Shown piece by piece: positions 1 to 8,866 of a stretch of DNA of 64,000 nt. The position numbers and the translations under genes are program-made. Positions within the stretch are counted from its first letter, which is position 1; each line of letters begins with the position of its first letter. Below the pieces are notes generated by a model. The model did no database searches and was not told where the DNA came from. It saw nothing but the letters and a program-made list of their open reading frames with translations. The DNA is from Stenomitos frigidus_A (GTDB taxonomy: Bacteria; Cyanobacteriota; Cyanobacteriia; Leptolyngbyales; Leptolyngbyaceae), in NCBI RefSeq assembly GCF_963877135.1, contig NZ_CAWNSW010000016.1, forward strand, positions 9,952 to 73,951. Direction: 5' to 3'.

Positions 1-1975
1 GTCCACCATTGCCATTCAAAAGTCCATCGGCAGTAATTGTAGAACTGAAGTCAACCAGCGTACTAGAGGCATTGGGTACGGTACCTTGTCCCCGATCGCC
101 GCCACCGAGTAAGACCTTGCCGCCACCTGTGTTGCCAGAGGCGCTAATGCTTGCTCCAATAGCAGCCACCTGACTGCCCAACACCTGCACAGTGCCACCC
201 GTTTGAGAGGCTCCTGTCGTCTCGCCTGACGCATTGACACGGCCACTAGCGATCGCAGTGCCTGACGAGACCAGAATGCTTTGTTGAGGCACAGCCAATA
301 GACGAATGCTGCCATCAGCGTTAACCGCAATGCGCGTTGCATTCTGCAAGTCACCACCCGTAAGCAATGCGGGGAGCGAGGCGATCGGTAACGCCCAAGC
401 ATTTGGCAGCGATGACTGAGGGGTGCTGGTTGTAGCAGTCTGAGGACTCAGTGGGGCAATCTCAAAGCTCAGCAGGCTGCCCGGTTCGGTGAGTCGTACA
501 AGTGCTTGCCCTGGAATCGCCGCGATCGTGATTTGTCCTCCTGGTGCTGTCAGTGTGCCTGTATTGACCACAGTGCCACCCACCAGTGAAAGTCGCTGTC
601 CTGCAAGCATCGCCAGCGATCCTGCATTCACGATCGACCCTGGCTGGGTGACGGTGAAGGCAAACGCATCCGGATCACCGCTCAGCAGCGCATAGTCATT
701 AGCACCGATCGCGCTAAACCAGCGGTTGTTAAAGCCAATCCCGGTGGCTGTTGTGGCGGTAAAGGCTCCTGGCACATTCAGTCTGGCATTTGCGCCAAAC
801 ACAATCCCAGCCGGATTGACCAGATACAGGTTAGATGTGCCACCCGTCACTTGAATCAGCCCATTGATAACAGAGGCATCTCCGCCAACCACGCGCCCCA
901 AAATGTTGCGAATTTGAGGTGTAGAAAGGAAGTTAGCAACTTGATTGGTCGTCAAGCCGAACTGCTGAAAGCTATGAAAAAGATTGGCACCATCTTGCGA
1001 TCGCGTGCCACCACTAATATCCAGACGATTGCTGTTGGGCGTCACGATGGTATTCGTCCCAGCAGCAGGCACGATCGACTGAGCCTGAGCCACTTTTGTA
1101 AACAACACGTTCACAGAGGGCAGGCAAGCAAGCGAACCGATTGCTGCCACTCGCGGCAGCAACGCTGAGAGTGGCCGCAGGGTATCAATGGGGCGAGACT
1201 TACGGCGTAACCGAAAGCGTCCGGCGGGCATCTGCACCTGTAGCTCAAACTGTCGATCCAGTCCTCGCCGCTGAAGTGCCCGTTGAATAACAGTTTGCGA
1301 TCGTAAAACCTGTTCTAGCCGCCACTCCTGCGAGGCATTGCGGTCATGATGACGGTAGTAGTAAAGCGGCTGCTGAAGATGGTGCACCGCTGTCACTTCC
1401 GAAAGGCGCAAGCAGAGATCGTAGTCCTCAACATAGTCGAGTGAACCATCAATCCCGCCGACGGCATCAAACACCGATCGCCGCAGCAAACGGAAGTGAA
1501 AGGTCATGAAATCTAGCAGCCGCCGCTCTTTGCTGTAGGGAATCCGACACCGCTGCCCGTAACTCAACACGCGATCGGCGGCATCCATATCCCAATAGTC
1601 GGTGTAGACCATGCCGACGGTTGGCTGTTCGCTCAGTACTGCGATGGTTGCCTCTAACGCATTGGCAGCCAGGCGATCGTCACTATCAACCCAGCCTAAG
1701 TAGGCTCCTTGCGCCTGTTTGATGGCTCCTTGTAGCGATCGCACTCGCCCTTGATGCGGTGCTGCAATCACTCGCACTCGCGCATCAAGGCTGGCATAAG
1801 CATGGGCAATGTCGAGAGTGCGATCGGTCGAACCATCGTCCCACACCACCAGTTCAAGGTGCGGGTAGGTTTGTGCCAAGACACTTTCAATGGCAGCCCC
1901 CAGAAATTGCTCCCGGTTGTAGGCTGTAATGACCAGAGAGACTAATTCCGCAGAGCGATCGTTGCAGCGCTTCAT
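1..1975 (-). CDS. Glycosyltransferase family 2 fused to a two-partner-secretion (haemagglutinin N-terminal) domain, partial
   Basis: One stop-free reading frame runs from ATG at 1975 off the left edge (about 658 codons visible). Residues 1 to about 240 are a GT-A family 2 glycosyltransferase: VITAYNREQ at the start of the Rossmann-like fold, DDGSTDRT, the metal-binding motif WVDSDDRL, and the acceptor-side LDYVEDYDLCLRL. From about residue 285 the chain becomes a TPS/filamentous haemagglutinin N-terminal domain, with motifs such as NILGRVVGGDASVINGLIQV and NPAGIVFGANARLNVPGAFT, then Gly/Ser/Thr-rich beta-helix sequence. Between them is a hydrophobic stretch ending VAQAQSIV, which resembles a signal-peptidase site at the usual start of a TPS protein. 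I checked codon phase on both sides of the junction and found no frameshift. Family knowledge: GT2 enzymes are cytoplasmic and TPS domains are secreted through TpsB/Omp85 partners, so a fusion is paradoxical. The C-terminus lies outside the window. Confidence 0.8.
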   Translation of the reverse strand, partial: MKRCNDRSAELVSLVITAYNREQFLGAAIESVLAQTYPHLELVVWDDGSTDRTLDIAHAYASLDARVRVIAAPHQGRVRSLQGAIKQAQGAYLGWVDSDDRLAANALEATIAVLSEQPTVGMVYTDYWDMDAADRVLSYGQRCRIPYSKERRLLDFMTFHFRLLRRSVFDAVGGIDGSLDYVEDYDLCLRLSEVTAVHHLQQPLYYYRHHDRNASQEWRLEQVLRSQTVIQRALQRRGLDRQFELQVQMPAGRFRLRRKSRPIDTLRPLSALLPRVAAIGSLACLPSVNVLFTKVAQAQSIVPAAGTNTIVTPNSNRLDISGGTRSQDGANLFHSFQQFGLTTNQVANFLSTPQIRNILGRVVGGDASVINGLIQVTGGTSNLYLVNPAGIVFGANARLNVPGAFTATTATGIGFNNRWFSAIGANDYALLSGDPDAFAFTVTQPGSIVNAGSLAMLAGQRLSLVGGTVVNTGTLTAPGGQITIAAIPGQALVRLTEPGSLLSFEIAPLSPQTATTSTPQSSLPNAWALPIASLPALLTGGDLQNATRIAVNADGSIRLLAVPQQSILVSSGTAIASGRVNASGETTGASQTGGTVQVLGSQVAAIGASISASGNTGGGKVLLGGGDRGQGTVPNASSTLVDFSSTITADGLLNGNGG

Positions 1976-2361
1976 ATCAGTTTTGCCATCTTTCTGTGAG
2001 CGGGGTTTCTTGATGAGGGTGACCACTGGCTTGCCAGTTCTTAGTTTGGTTCCCTTCATTGCTGCCCAAGTGTTCCCATTCTGCTCACCCCAAAATCTCT
2101 CGCTACATCATACTCATTTCAATCGCAAAGACTATAGAGATTTAATGGATCTGCTGCCGATTGATTTAAATCACCTCAACATTCAAGCGGCAGAGAATTT
2201 TCTCATTGAAAACTCTCTCCCGCTCGGCGAAACTTAAGAAGATTTCCAAGCAAAAATTTACCGTTGGGTACGGGCAAGTTTTGCCCTCTAGCCGTTCACC
2301 TTGTGATCGAACCTGCTCCTACGGGTCTTTTGTTTGCTAGAACGCTCCTAAAGGTTGATGG
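1976..2361. other. Intergenic region with no recognised gene
   Basis: This is the upstream region of the GT2-TPS gene and the downstream side of the SAF oxidoreductase. It contains a weak plus-strand ORF that overlaps the GT2 start and has no recognisable domain. I see no clear hairpin terminator, tRNA or repeat family here. Confidence 0.4.
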
Positions 2362-3672
2362 TTAGACAGCGGCAAGAACGGCTGCTGGAGCGAAATAAGC
2401 GTTCTGTTCCGCCCGCAGCTTATCGGAGAGGCGATTGGGTGGCAGTTCGACATCGTCGTAGGTGAGCGCCTGATCTTTGGAAAGATCGCGCTTCAAACGG
2501 CAACCTTCTGCCAGGCCCATCGGCAAGAGATTTTCTGCCTGCACAACGGTTGAGTTTTCGCACTGTCCATAGGTCATGTAGTAGCCAATGCCGTCCAGCG
2601 TTTCGCCCGCTTTCAAGTCAATTTTGGCAACCGTAATGACATCCACAACGGGACCCGCGATCGGAGCCATCACGGCATCACGGAACAACACGACCCGCGC
2701 GACCGATAACGGCACTTCAAAATGGCACAGGTGATACGGCGTGTAGAAGCTATACAGCGGCCCTTCACCGAGTTTGTAGAGATTGAGGTAGTGCTGCTGT
2801 TTCGGATCGTCGTGAGTCGCGAAGACGAAGACACCGGGACCCGGCTTGGAACCCACCACGTAATCCACAATGCCGCCCAGCTCTTTGAGTTGATCCACAT
2901 CGTACAAGCCAGTCATTTCATCCACATGTCCCTTGAAGTCGTAACCCAACATGCCCCGTTTGGCGACTTTCATGCCAGTCGCATTGGCTACGATCGCCTG
3001 CTCAAAGGAGATTTTGCTACCATCGGCAAAGCTTGTAACCATGTGCGCTTGCTGTCCCCACTTCTTCGCAAAGCCCTCTTGGGTGGTGGGATTGCGGTAG
3101 GGGTCTTGCAAACCTTTGATATTGCCGCACAGCAATGGAGTCAATCCAATGCTCTTGACGAAGCGATAGAGGTTCATCTCTACACCCGGCTGATCACCAT
3201 CGCAGGCAGAAAGAATCACGCCAGCCCGATCGGCATAAACCTTAAGAATGGGTCCAATGGTGCCGTCTAGCTCCGCGTTCATCAAGACGATATGCTTCTT
3301 GTGCGCGATCGCTTCCAGAACCACTTCGGCACCAAATTCGATCGTGCCTGTCACCTCAATGAGCGCATCAATGCCTTCTGCCCGACACAGCAACATGGCA
3401 TCATCGGTGACCGCATAGTTGCCTTGAGCGACAGACGCTTCTAGCTCAGCAACCGTTTTGACCACCTGAAAGGTTTCGATGCCCGCTTCTGTATAGGCGC
3501 GCTTTGCTCCATCCAAGTTGCGATTGAAAATCGCAACCAACTCCATCCCTGGAACCGAGTTTGCAATTTGGTTTGCAATGCCACGACCCATAAAGCCAGC
3601 ACCAATCATGCCAACCTTGACGGGTTTTCCCGCTTCTGCACGAGCTTTTAAGGCGGTATCAACGATAAACAT
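2362..3672 (-). CDS. NAD(P)-dependent oxidoreductase with C-terminal SAF domain (homoserine dehydrogenase-like)
   Basis: A 436-residue cytoplasmic dehydrogenase. The N-terminus has a Rossmann dinucleotide motif, VGMIGAGFMGRGIA (about residues 19-32). The middle resembles the homoserine-dehydrogenase catalytic region, and the last 100 or so residues (AKIDLKAGETLDGIGYYMTYGQCEN onward) look like a SAF domain, as in sialic acid synthases and altronate dehydratases. The family is often found in surface-sugar clusters, but its substrate is not established from sequence. It is the last gene of a minus-strand run starting at rfbF (8418), with a 50-base gap from the glycosyltransferase upstream. Oxidation or reduction of a sugar-acid intermediate is plausible, but this is inference from the neighbours. 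Confidence 0.85.
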   Translation of the reverse strand: MFIVDTALKARAEAGKPVKVGMIGAGFMGRGIANQIANSVPGMELVAIFNRNLDGAKRAYTEAGIETFQVVKTVAELEASVAQGNYAVTDDAMLLCRAEGIDALIEVTGTIEFGAEVVLEAIAHKKHIVLMNAELDGTIGPILKVYADRAGVILSACDGDQPGVEMNLYRFVKSIGLTPLLCGNIKGLQDPYRNPTTQEGFAKKWGQQAHMVTSFADGSKISFEQAIVANATGMKVAKRGMLGYDFKGHVDEMTGLYDVDQLKELGGIVDYVVGSKPGPGVFVFATHDDPKQQHYLNLYKLGEGPLYSFYTPYHLCHFEVPLSVARVVLFRDAVMAPIAGPVVDVITVAKIDLKAGETLDGIGYYMTYGQCENSTVVQAENLLPMGLAEGCRLKRDLSKDQALTYDDVELPPNRLSDKLRAEQNAYFAPAAVLAAV

Positions 3673-3722
3673 GAGAACTCCTAGTAAAAATCTTGTTCAA
3701 ACCAAATGGTTTTTGTTGGTAA

Positions 3723-4682
3723 TCAATTCACCCTCGCCTTAACCCGGCTTAATGAGGGATCTGGTTCCTGATCTGGATAGCCCTGAAGCGCGTACTTGCT
3801 CAAACCTTGAATTTCCCCAATGCAATACCCCAGGCCCCACGACCACCAGGCAAAACCGCCACGACCACGGCGAATATTGAATACCGACATGATGAATAGT
3901 CTGGGTCCATGAATTAAATTCGAGCTCAGCCCTTTCAGGCGATTCAAGATGACAAATTTGCCTAGGGGCATTTCATAGCGCTTGCAAAGCAAGGGTAAAT
4001 CTTTGCCGCACTTCAACCCTTGCTTGTAAAGATCGCCTGGTGTCTGACGCAGACGATAATGAATCAGGGCATCCGGCACAAAATGGAGCTTAAAGCCTGT
4101 AAGCTGAGCTCTCCAGCAATAATCTTTGTCGTAACAGTAGGGAAAGGATGTATCTAATGGCCCCACTGCTTCGTAAAGCCTGCGTGTCATGCCGAGATTG
4201 CAACCACTAGCATCAGAGAGATAAGGAGGACTGTCTACACAACTCTCGATTAACCCTGTCTGCTGAGGCTGGTGACCACCAGCAACAGTCAACCAATCGG
4301 GGTTCAGCTTACGGTACTCCAGTCGACCGGCAACAAAATCAAACTGCGAGAGCGCCTCACCCATCGCTGCAACCCAGCCAGGGGCAATCTCATCATCGGA
4401 TTCACAAAAGGCAAAGGCGTCGCCGCTTGCCACCTGCATACCGACGTTGTAAGAGTGAGCAACGGGTTGTCGGGGTTTCGGTGGTTCATACGCATTGACA
4501 ATGCGAAGGTTAGGGAGACGATCGCGATAACGCTCCACAATTGCCATCGAATCATCTGTAGAACCATTGTTAGAAACAATGACTTCCCAGGTGCCTGACC
4601 ACTGTTGTGCTGCCAGTGCCTCAAGTTGGATTGCGATCGTTGCAGCACTGTTGAAACAAGGCAAAATCACACTTAGTTTCAT
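3723..4682 (-). CDS. Glycosyltransferase family 2
   Basis: A GT-A glycosyltransferase of 319 residues. It opens with MKLSVILPCFNSAATI, followed by SNNGSTDDSM and the metal/nucleotide-binding motif FCESDDEIAPGW. A conserved acceptor region, PYCYDKDYCWRAQL, lies in the second half, and the C-terminal hundred residues are hydrophobic/basic and may touch the membrane. I chose ATG at 4682 rather than GTG at 4691 because an AGGTG ribosome-binding site sits six bases upstream of 4682. It lies between the RfbC-like epimerase and the SAF oxidoreductase on the same strand, so it probably transfers the sugar made by that cluster to a lipid- or polysaccharide-linked acceptor. Confidence 0.88.
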   Translation of the reverse strand: MKLSVILPCFNSAATIAIQLEALAAQQWSGTWEVIVSNNGSTDDSMAIVERYRDRLPNLRIVNAYEPPKPRQPVAHSYNVGMQVASGDAFAFCESDDEIAPGWVAAMGEALSQFDFVAGRLEYRKLNPDWLTVAGGHQPQQTGLIESCVDSPPYLSDASGCNLGMTRRLYEAVGPLDTSFPYCYDKDYCWRAQLTGFKLHFVPDALIHYRLRQTPGDLYKQGLKCGKDLPLLCKRYEMPLGKFVILNRLKGLSSNLIHGPRLFIMSVFNIRRGRGGFAWWSWGLGYCIGEIQGLSKYALQGYPDQEPDPSLSRVKARVN

Positions 4683-4768
4683 AAAGCACACCTAATTTCG
4701 GTAGGACACCCCATCATTTACTTTAAATGCAGATGGCAATTGCTTCCACTGACCTCATCGTCACTGTG

Positions 4769-5317
4769 CTAACCGACCGCCAGGGGAACCGCTTCAAAGG
4801 GTGCCCAGCTTGCATCTTTTTCAGAGATAACCGTCACGGGAACTGGCCAGACGATCGCAAAGGCAGGATCGTCATAGCGCAACCCACGCTCGTAGCCTGG
4901 GGTATAAAATTCACCGACCTGATACGTCACTTCAGCGTCATCGGTGAGTGCTTGATAACCGTGGGCAAACAGTTCTGGCACATAGAGCGCCCGTCGATTG
5001 TCTGCCGTTAATTCCACACCAATATGCTGCTTGTAGGTGGGAGAGTCTGGTCGCATATCGATGATGACATCATAGATAGCGCCCTTTGTGCAGCGCACCA
5101 GCTTGGTTTCGCAGGCGGGTGCAACCTGATAATGCATGCCTCTTAATGTACCTGCCTTGTAGTTAAAGGACAGATTGCATTGTGCAACGGTTGGCTTCAA
5201 CCCATGCTCTTCAAACTCTTTGGCACAAAAGGTGCGGGCAAAGCCACCACGATCGTCATGGCGCAATTCCAGATCAATGATAAACGCGCCTTTTAGCTTA
5301 GTTTCGGTGAATTTCAT
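4769..5317 (-). CDS. dTDP-4-dehydrorhamnose 3,5-epimerase family protein (RfbC-like cupin)
   Basis: 182 residues, the normal RfbC length. The cupin core shows RGGFARTFCAKEF, then LRGMHYQ carrying the expected catalytic histidine, RALYVPELFAHGYQAL, and a final EVTYQVGEFYTPGYERGLRYDDPAF region typical of the family. ATG at 5317 overlaps the TAA stop of the upstream epimerase by one base (TAATG) and has GGAG six bases upstream, so it is preferred over TTG at 5329. The family epimerises C3/C5 of 4-keto-6-deoxy nucleotide sugars. Since rfbF makes CDP-glucose nearby, the true substrate here may be a CDP-sugar rather than dTDP-4-keto-6-deoxyglucose. Confidence 0.88.
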   Translation of the reverse strand: MKFTETKLKGAFIIDLELRHDDRGGFARTFCAKEFEEHGLKPTVAQCNLSFNYKAGTLRGMHYQVAPACETKLVRCTKGAIYDVIIDMRPDSPTYKQHIGVELTADNRRALYVPELFAHGYQALTDDAEVTYQVGEFYTPGYERGLRYDDPAFAIVWPVPVTVISEKDASWAPFEAVPLAVG

Positions 5318-6345
5318 TACTTGCTCCAAAAGAAATCTTTGTCAATTTGCTGGGTGCGAATCAGGTACTCCAACTGCTTCAAGCGAGTAAACCCACGTGA
5401 CTCAAACACCTCTTTTGTCATGTCGATACGGTTGAACAGGTCAAAAAGCTGCTGTGCGCCACGCTGGGCGTTCCAGTCACACTTAAAGCCCGGTAACTGA
5501 GTATTGATCTTCTCAAACGAAACGCGATAACTACGGTTATCGGAGCCACTCTCACCAAAGCTCAGTTGGCAACCCTCAAACACGCTGGCAATGATTTCGG
5601 CAATCTCTTTGACTCGGTAGTTATTTGCCGTATCGCCAACGTTATACACCTGGTTGTGCACGATATCGCGGGGTGCTTCTAAGGCACAAGCGATCGACTT
5701 GGCAATGTCCAGCGCGTGAACCAGTGGACGCCAGGGCGTACCGTCGCTGATCATTTTGATCTCTTTCGTTGTCCAGGCGAGCCCTGACAAGTTGTTCAGC
5801 ACAATGTCAAAGCGCATGCGAGGCGATGCCCCAAAAGCCGTGGCGTTCCGCATGAACGTTGGTGAGAAGTTGTCATCGGCGAGAGGGCTCACATCCCGCT
5901 CTACCAGCGTTTTGCATTCAGCATACGCAGTCTGAGGATTGACGGGCGTTTCCTCGGTGGTAAAACCGTCGCCGCTGGCAACACCATAGACGCTGCACGA
6001 AGACATATAAACAAAGCGACGGACGCCAGCGGCTTTTGCCAGTTCAGCCAACCGCACCGAACCTTTGTGGTTGATGTCGTAGGTAATGGTCGGTGACAGT
6101 TGCCCCGTAGGGTCGTTGGACAATTCGGCCATGTGGACGATCGCTTCAATGCCCTTCAAGTCTTCCGCCGTAATGTGGCGAATATCTTTGTTAAGGGTCT
6201 TAGCCGTCAGATCTGTGCCGTTGTAAAGCCAGCCGACCTTGTAGTAGCCCGTATCAACAGCGGTGATTTCGTGCCCACGCTCCATCAAGAGGGGAGCCAC
6301 TAAGGAACCCAGATAACCTTCTGTTCCGGTAACCAGTACTTTCAT
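5317..6345 (-). CDS. NAD-dependent epimerase/dehydratase (extended SDR)
   Basis: A 342-residue extended short-chain dehydrogenase/reductase. The N-terminus carries the NAD-binding TGTEGYLGSLV motif, and the active site has SSCSVYG followed by the YxxxK pair in TAYAECK. It resembles GalE/RmlB-type nucleotide-sugar epimerases or reductases, and the exact reaction cannot be assigned from sequence. It is translationally coupled to the RfbC-like gene (one-base overlap) and lies just downstream of the LhgO-like gene. With rfbF supplying CDP-glucose, a role in making or modifying an unusual CDP-sugar is the most economical reading. Confidence 0.88.
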   Translation of the reverse strand: MKVLVTGTEGYLGSLVAPLLMERGHEITAVDTGYYKVGWLYNGTDLTAKTLNKDIRHITAEDLKGIEAIVHMAELSNDPTGQLSPTITYDINHKGSVRLAELAKAAGVRRFVYMSSCSVYGVASGDGFTTEETPVNPQTAYAECKTLVERDVSPLADDNFSPTFMRNATAFGASPRMRFDIVLNNLSGLAWTTKEIKMISDGTPWRPLVHALDIAKSIACALEAPRDIVHNQVYNVGDTANNYRVKEIAEIIASVFEGCQLSFGESGSDNRSYRVSFEKINTQLPGFKCDWNAQRGAQQLFDLFNRIDMTKEVFESRGFTRLKQLEYLIRTQQIDKDFFWSK

Positions 6346-6366
6346 TGTTTCTTCCTAATAAGCGTG

Positions 6367-7581
6367 CTAAACGTTGACGGCTGTACGCAAGTGTTGTGGT
6401 GCAGGGATTTGGGCGACGACGGCTTTACCAATTTCAATGGACGAGGTCGCCGCAGGCGAAGGCGCATTGCAAACGTGAACGGAATTCTGACCCTTGATAA
6501 TCAGAAAATCGTCAACTAACTTGCCATCGTTCATCAGTGCCTGTGCCCGCACACCCGCATGAGTGGGCACGACATCCGCCGCCTGTACTTCTGGAATCAG
6601 ACGCTGCAAGCTGTGGACAAACGCCGCTTTACTGAAGGAACGGACAATCTCTTTGATCCCTTCGTCGGCATGCTTGGCAGCCAACTTCCAGAAGGCAGGA
6701 TAGGTCATGACCTCAGCAAAGTCCCGCAGGTCAAAGTCGGTCTTTTTGTACCCTTCACGCTTGAGGCTGAGTACTGCATTGGGGCCAGCATGGACGGTGC
6801 CGTCAATCATGCGGGTAAAGTGGACACCCAAGAAGGGGAAGTCAGGATTGGGGACGGGATAGATTAACCCTTTGACCAGATAACGCTTTTCGGGAGTGAG
6901 TTCGTAGTATTCCCCTCGAAAGGGCACAATTTTTGCCTGAGGATCGACGTTGCCCAGTTTGGCAACACGATCGCTGTGTAAGCCTGCACAGTTAATCACA
7001 AACCGCGTTTCAAAGGTGCCTTGATTCGTCTCAAGTACTTGTCCTGTCGTTGTTTCAACAATCTTGAGGACTTTAGTGTTGAGGCGCAGATCGCCGCCAC
7101 TTAGCTGGACGAGTTCAGCGTACTTCTGGCAAACCTTCTTATAGTCGGCGATGCCTGTGGAAAAAACCTGCACTCCCGCAATGCAGTTGACGTGCGGTTC
7201 GATCTCCCGGACTGCTTCTGCGGTGAGCCGTTTGACTTTGATATCGTTCTGCAAGCCCCGCTGATAGAGATTCTCCAGGAGTGGCAGTTCTTTCTCCTCA
7301 GTGGCAACAATCACTTTGCCACAGACTTCGTGGGGGATGTCATGTTCCTGACAGAAGGCAACCATTGATTGGGCACCCGCACGGCAAAAGGTTGCCTTGA
7401 AGCTGCCCGGTTTGTAATAAAGCCCAGAGTGGATGACGCCGCTGTTGTTGCCAGTTTGGTGAAAGGCCCAGCGGCTTTCTTTCTCAAGTACCAGAATCTT
7501 TGCGTCAGGATAACGCTGGCTCAGGGCAACGCCCGTAGAAAGACCGACGATGCCACCACCGACGATCGCAAAATCGTACAT
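6367..7581 (-). CDS. lhgO: L-2-hydroxyglutarate oxidase-like FAD-dependent oxidoreductase
   Basis: A 404-residue member of the DAO superfamily. The N-terminal FAD motif is FAIVGGGIVGLSTGVAL, followed by the LhgO-typical HQTGNNSGVIHSGLYYKPGS, and a C-terminal region with VPTHAGVRAQAL and NAPSPAATSSIEIGKAV. LhgO oxidises L-2-hydroxyglutarate to 2-oxoglutarate at the membrane. Its placement inside a nucleotide-sugar cluster, between rfbF and the SDR epimerase, is odd for a housekeeping repair enzyme and suggests a 2-hydroxy-acid or sugar-acid substrate. An AAGGG ribosome-binding site precedes ATG 7581. Confidence 0.85.
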   Translation of the reverse strand: MYDFAIVGGGIVGLSTGVALSQRYPDAKILVLEKESRWAFHQTGNNSGVIHSGLYYKPGSFKATFCRAGAQSMVAFCQEHDIPHEVCGKVIVATEEKELPLLENLYQRGLQNDIKVKRLTAEAVREIEPHVNCIAGVQVFSTGIADYKKVCQKYAELVQLSGGDLRLNTKVLKIVETTTGQVLETNQGTFETRFVINCAGLHSDRVAKLGNVDPQAKIVPFRGEYYELTPEKRYLVKGLIYPVPNPDFPFLGVHFTRMIDGTVHAGPNAVLSLKREGYKKTDFDLRDFAEVMTYPAFWKLAAKHADEGIKEIVRSFSKAAFVHSLQRLIPEVQAADVVPTHAGVRAQALMNDGKLVDDFLIIKGQNSVHVCNAPSPAATSSIEIGKAVVAQIPAPQHLRTAVNV

Positions 7582-7644
7582 AGTTTTTGCCCTTGATAAT
7601 GAACTGAAATCTAATGGGATCGCCTGGGGTCAAAGGGGTTGGAT

Positions 7645-8418
7645 CTACCAAACTTTCCAGGGTGCTTTCCCTTTCTGCCACAAATCTTCCAGATAGTTTT
7701 TGTCCTTGAGCGTATCCATTGGTTGCCAGAAACCATCATGCTTGAAGGCAGTCAGTTTCTCATCGTGAGCTAGCTTTTTCAACGGTTCGTGTTCCCACAT
7801 CACTGTGTCGTCAGCAATGTAGTCAATGACTTCAGGTTCTAGAACAAAGTAGCCACCGTTAATCCAGGCCCCATCACCTTCTGGCTTTTCATGGAATTGC
7901 GTGATTTTGGTCTGTTCTTTAGTGAGGGAGATTGCGCCAAAACGTCCAGGCGGTTGTACTGCAGTCAGCGTGGCGGATACCCCTTCAGCCTTGTGGAAGT
8001 CGATGAGTTTGGCAATGTTAATATTGCTCACACCATCACCGTAGGTGAAGCAAAAAGTTTCATTGCCGATATGCTCCCGCACACGCTTGAGGCGTCCACC
8101 CGTCATCGTTTCTTCACCAGTATCAACCAGTGTGACCCGCCAGGGTTCAGCCTTCCCGGCGTGAATGTTCATCTGATTGAAGCGCATGTCAAAGGTGACA
8201 TCTGACATGCGTAGGAAGTAATTGGCAAAGAACTCTTTGATGACATAACCTTTGTAGCCACAACAGATAATGAAATCATTCACTCCATGGGCTGAGTAGG
8301 TCTTCATAATGTGCCAGAGAATCGGCTGACCACCCACCTCAACCATTGGTTTGGGCTTGATTGCCGTCTCCTCACTCAGTCGCGTACCTAATCCGCCAGC
8401 CAATATCACTGCCTTCAT
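7645..8418 (-). CDS. rfbF: Glucose-1-phosphate cytidylyltransferase
   Basis: 257 residues, the classical RfbF length. The nucleotidyltransferase signature MKAVILAGGLGTRLSEET comes first, then KPKPMVEVGGQPILWHIM, FTYGDGVSNI and the C-terminal FWQPMDTLKDKNYLEDLW found in RfbF rather than RfbA. It converts CTP and glucose-1-phosphate to CDP-glucose. ATG at 8418 is chosen over the longer frame because AGAGG lies about seven bases upstream and RfbF proteins begin exactly at this MKAVILAGG. It is the first gene of the sugar cluster, and the usual partner CDP-glucose 4,6-dehydratase (rfbG) is not in the window. Confidence 0.95.
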   Translation of the reverse strand: MKAVILAGGLGTRLSEETAIKPKPMVEVGGQPILWHIMKTYSAHGVNDFIICCGYKGYVIKEFFANYFLRMSDVTFDMRFNQMNIHAGKAEPWRVTLVDTGEETMTGGRLKRVREHIGNETFCFTYGDGVSNINIAKLIDFHKAEGVSATLTAVQPPGRFGAISLTKEQTKITQFHEKPEGDGAWINGGYFVLEPEVIDYIADDTVMWEHEPLKKLAHDEKLTAFKHDGFWQPMDTLKDKNYLEDLWQKGKAPWKVW

Positions 8419-8866
8419 GCAACACCTCTTAGGAATCTGCGGCAAACAAAAGTTACGCTCACTATACTAAGCGCCTCACGTAGGTATGTCAGTAAAGGTA
8501 TGGTGAGCCAGCCAACTGGTTTGTGAAAAGACAAAGAAGATCTGCTGGAATATACTGAATGCTCATAGGCGCATACCTGTATCGCTACTTTAAAAACTTT
8601 TTATACAGGCCATTCCTTGGGTATGAGCGGTGGTCGGTAACTCTTTGCACCCATCATCCCTAGATGCAGCGCCGCCGCTTTAAACTAGCTGACAACGGCT
8701 GTGGAAGAAGTACGATAGGAAGCGGTAAGATGGCGTACAGTTCAAAAGGAACGTTGAGACTGCCTCTTGCTCAGAATCCCTTGCTCAGAAGGCTGTATGC
8801 CTGCTGCATACCAAGCAGGTTTGGCTTTTCTATGTGAATTCATCATCGTCTAACCACCTATCTTAA
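8419..8866. other. Intergenic region between divergent rfbF and ktrB
   Basis: About 450 bases separating two divergently transcribed units, so both promoters must be here. A small imperfect hairpin (cctgctgcataccaagcagg, 8798-8817) followed by T-rich sequence lies about 50 bases before the ktrB start. It could be a leader structure, but I cannot match it to a known riboswitch. No tRNA or ORF is supported. Confidence 0.4.

Noticed and set aside
1929..2237. Plus-strand ORF of 102 residues
   Set aside because: It overlaps the start of the GT2-TPS gene on the other strand, has no domain and no convincing ribosome-binding site.
4769..6345. dTDP-rhamnose biosynthesis operon
   Set aside because: rfbA, rfbB and rfbD are absent here. 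The nucleotidyltransferase present is the CTP-specific RfbF type, so a dTDP-rhamnose pathway is not supported.
8419..8866. Riboswitch (for example c-di-AMP type) before ktrB
   Set aside because: A small hairpin is present but the conserved core of known riboswitches was not recognised. A covariance-model search would be needed.
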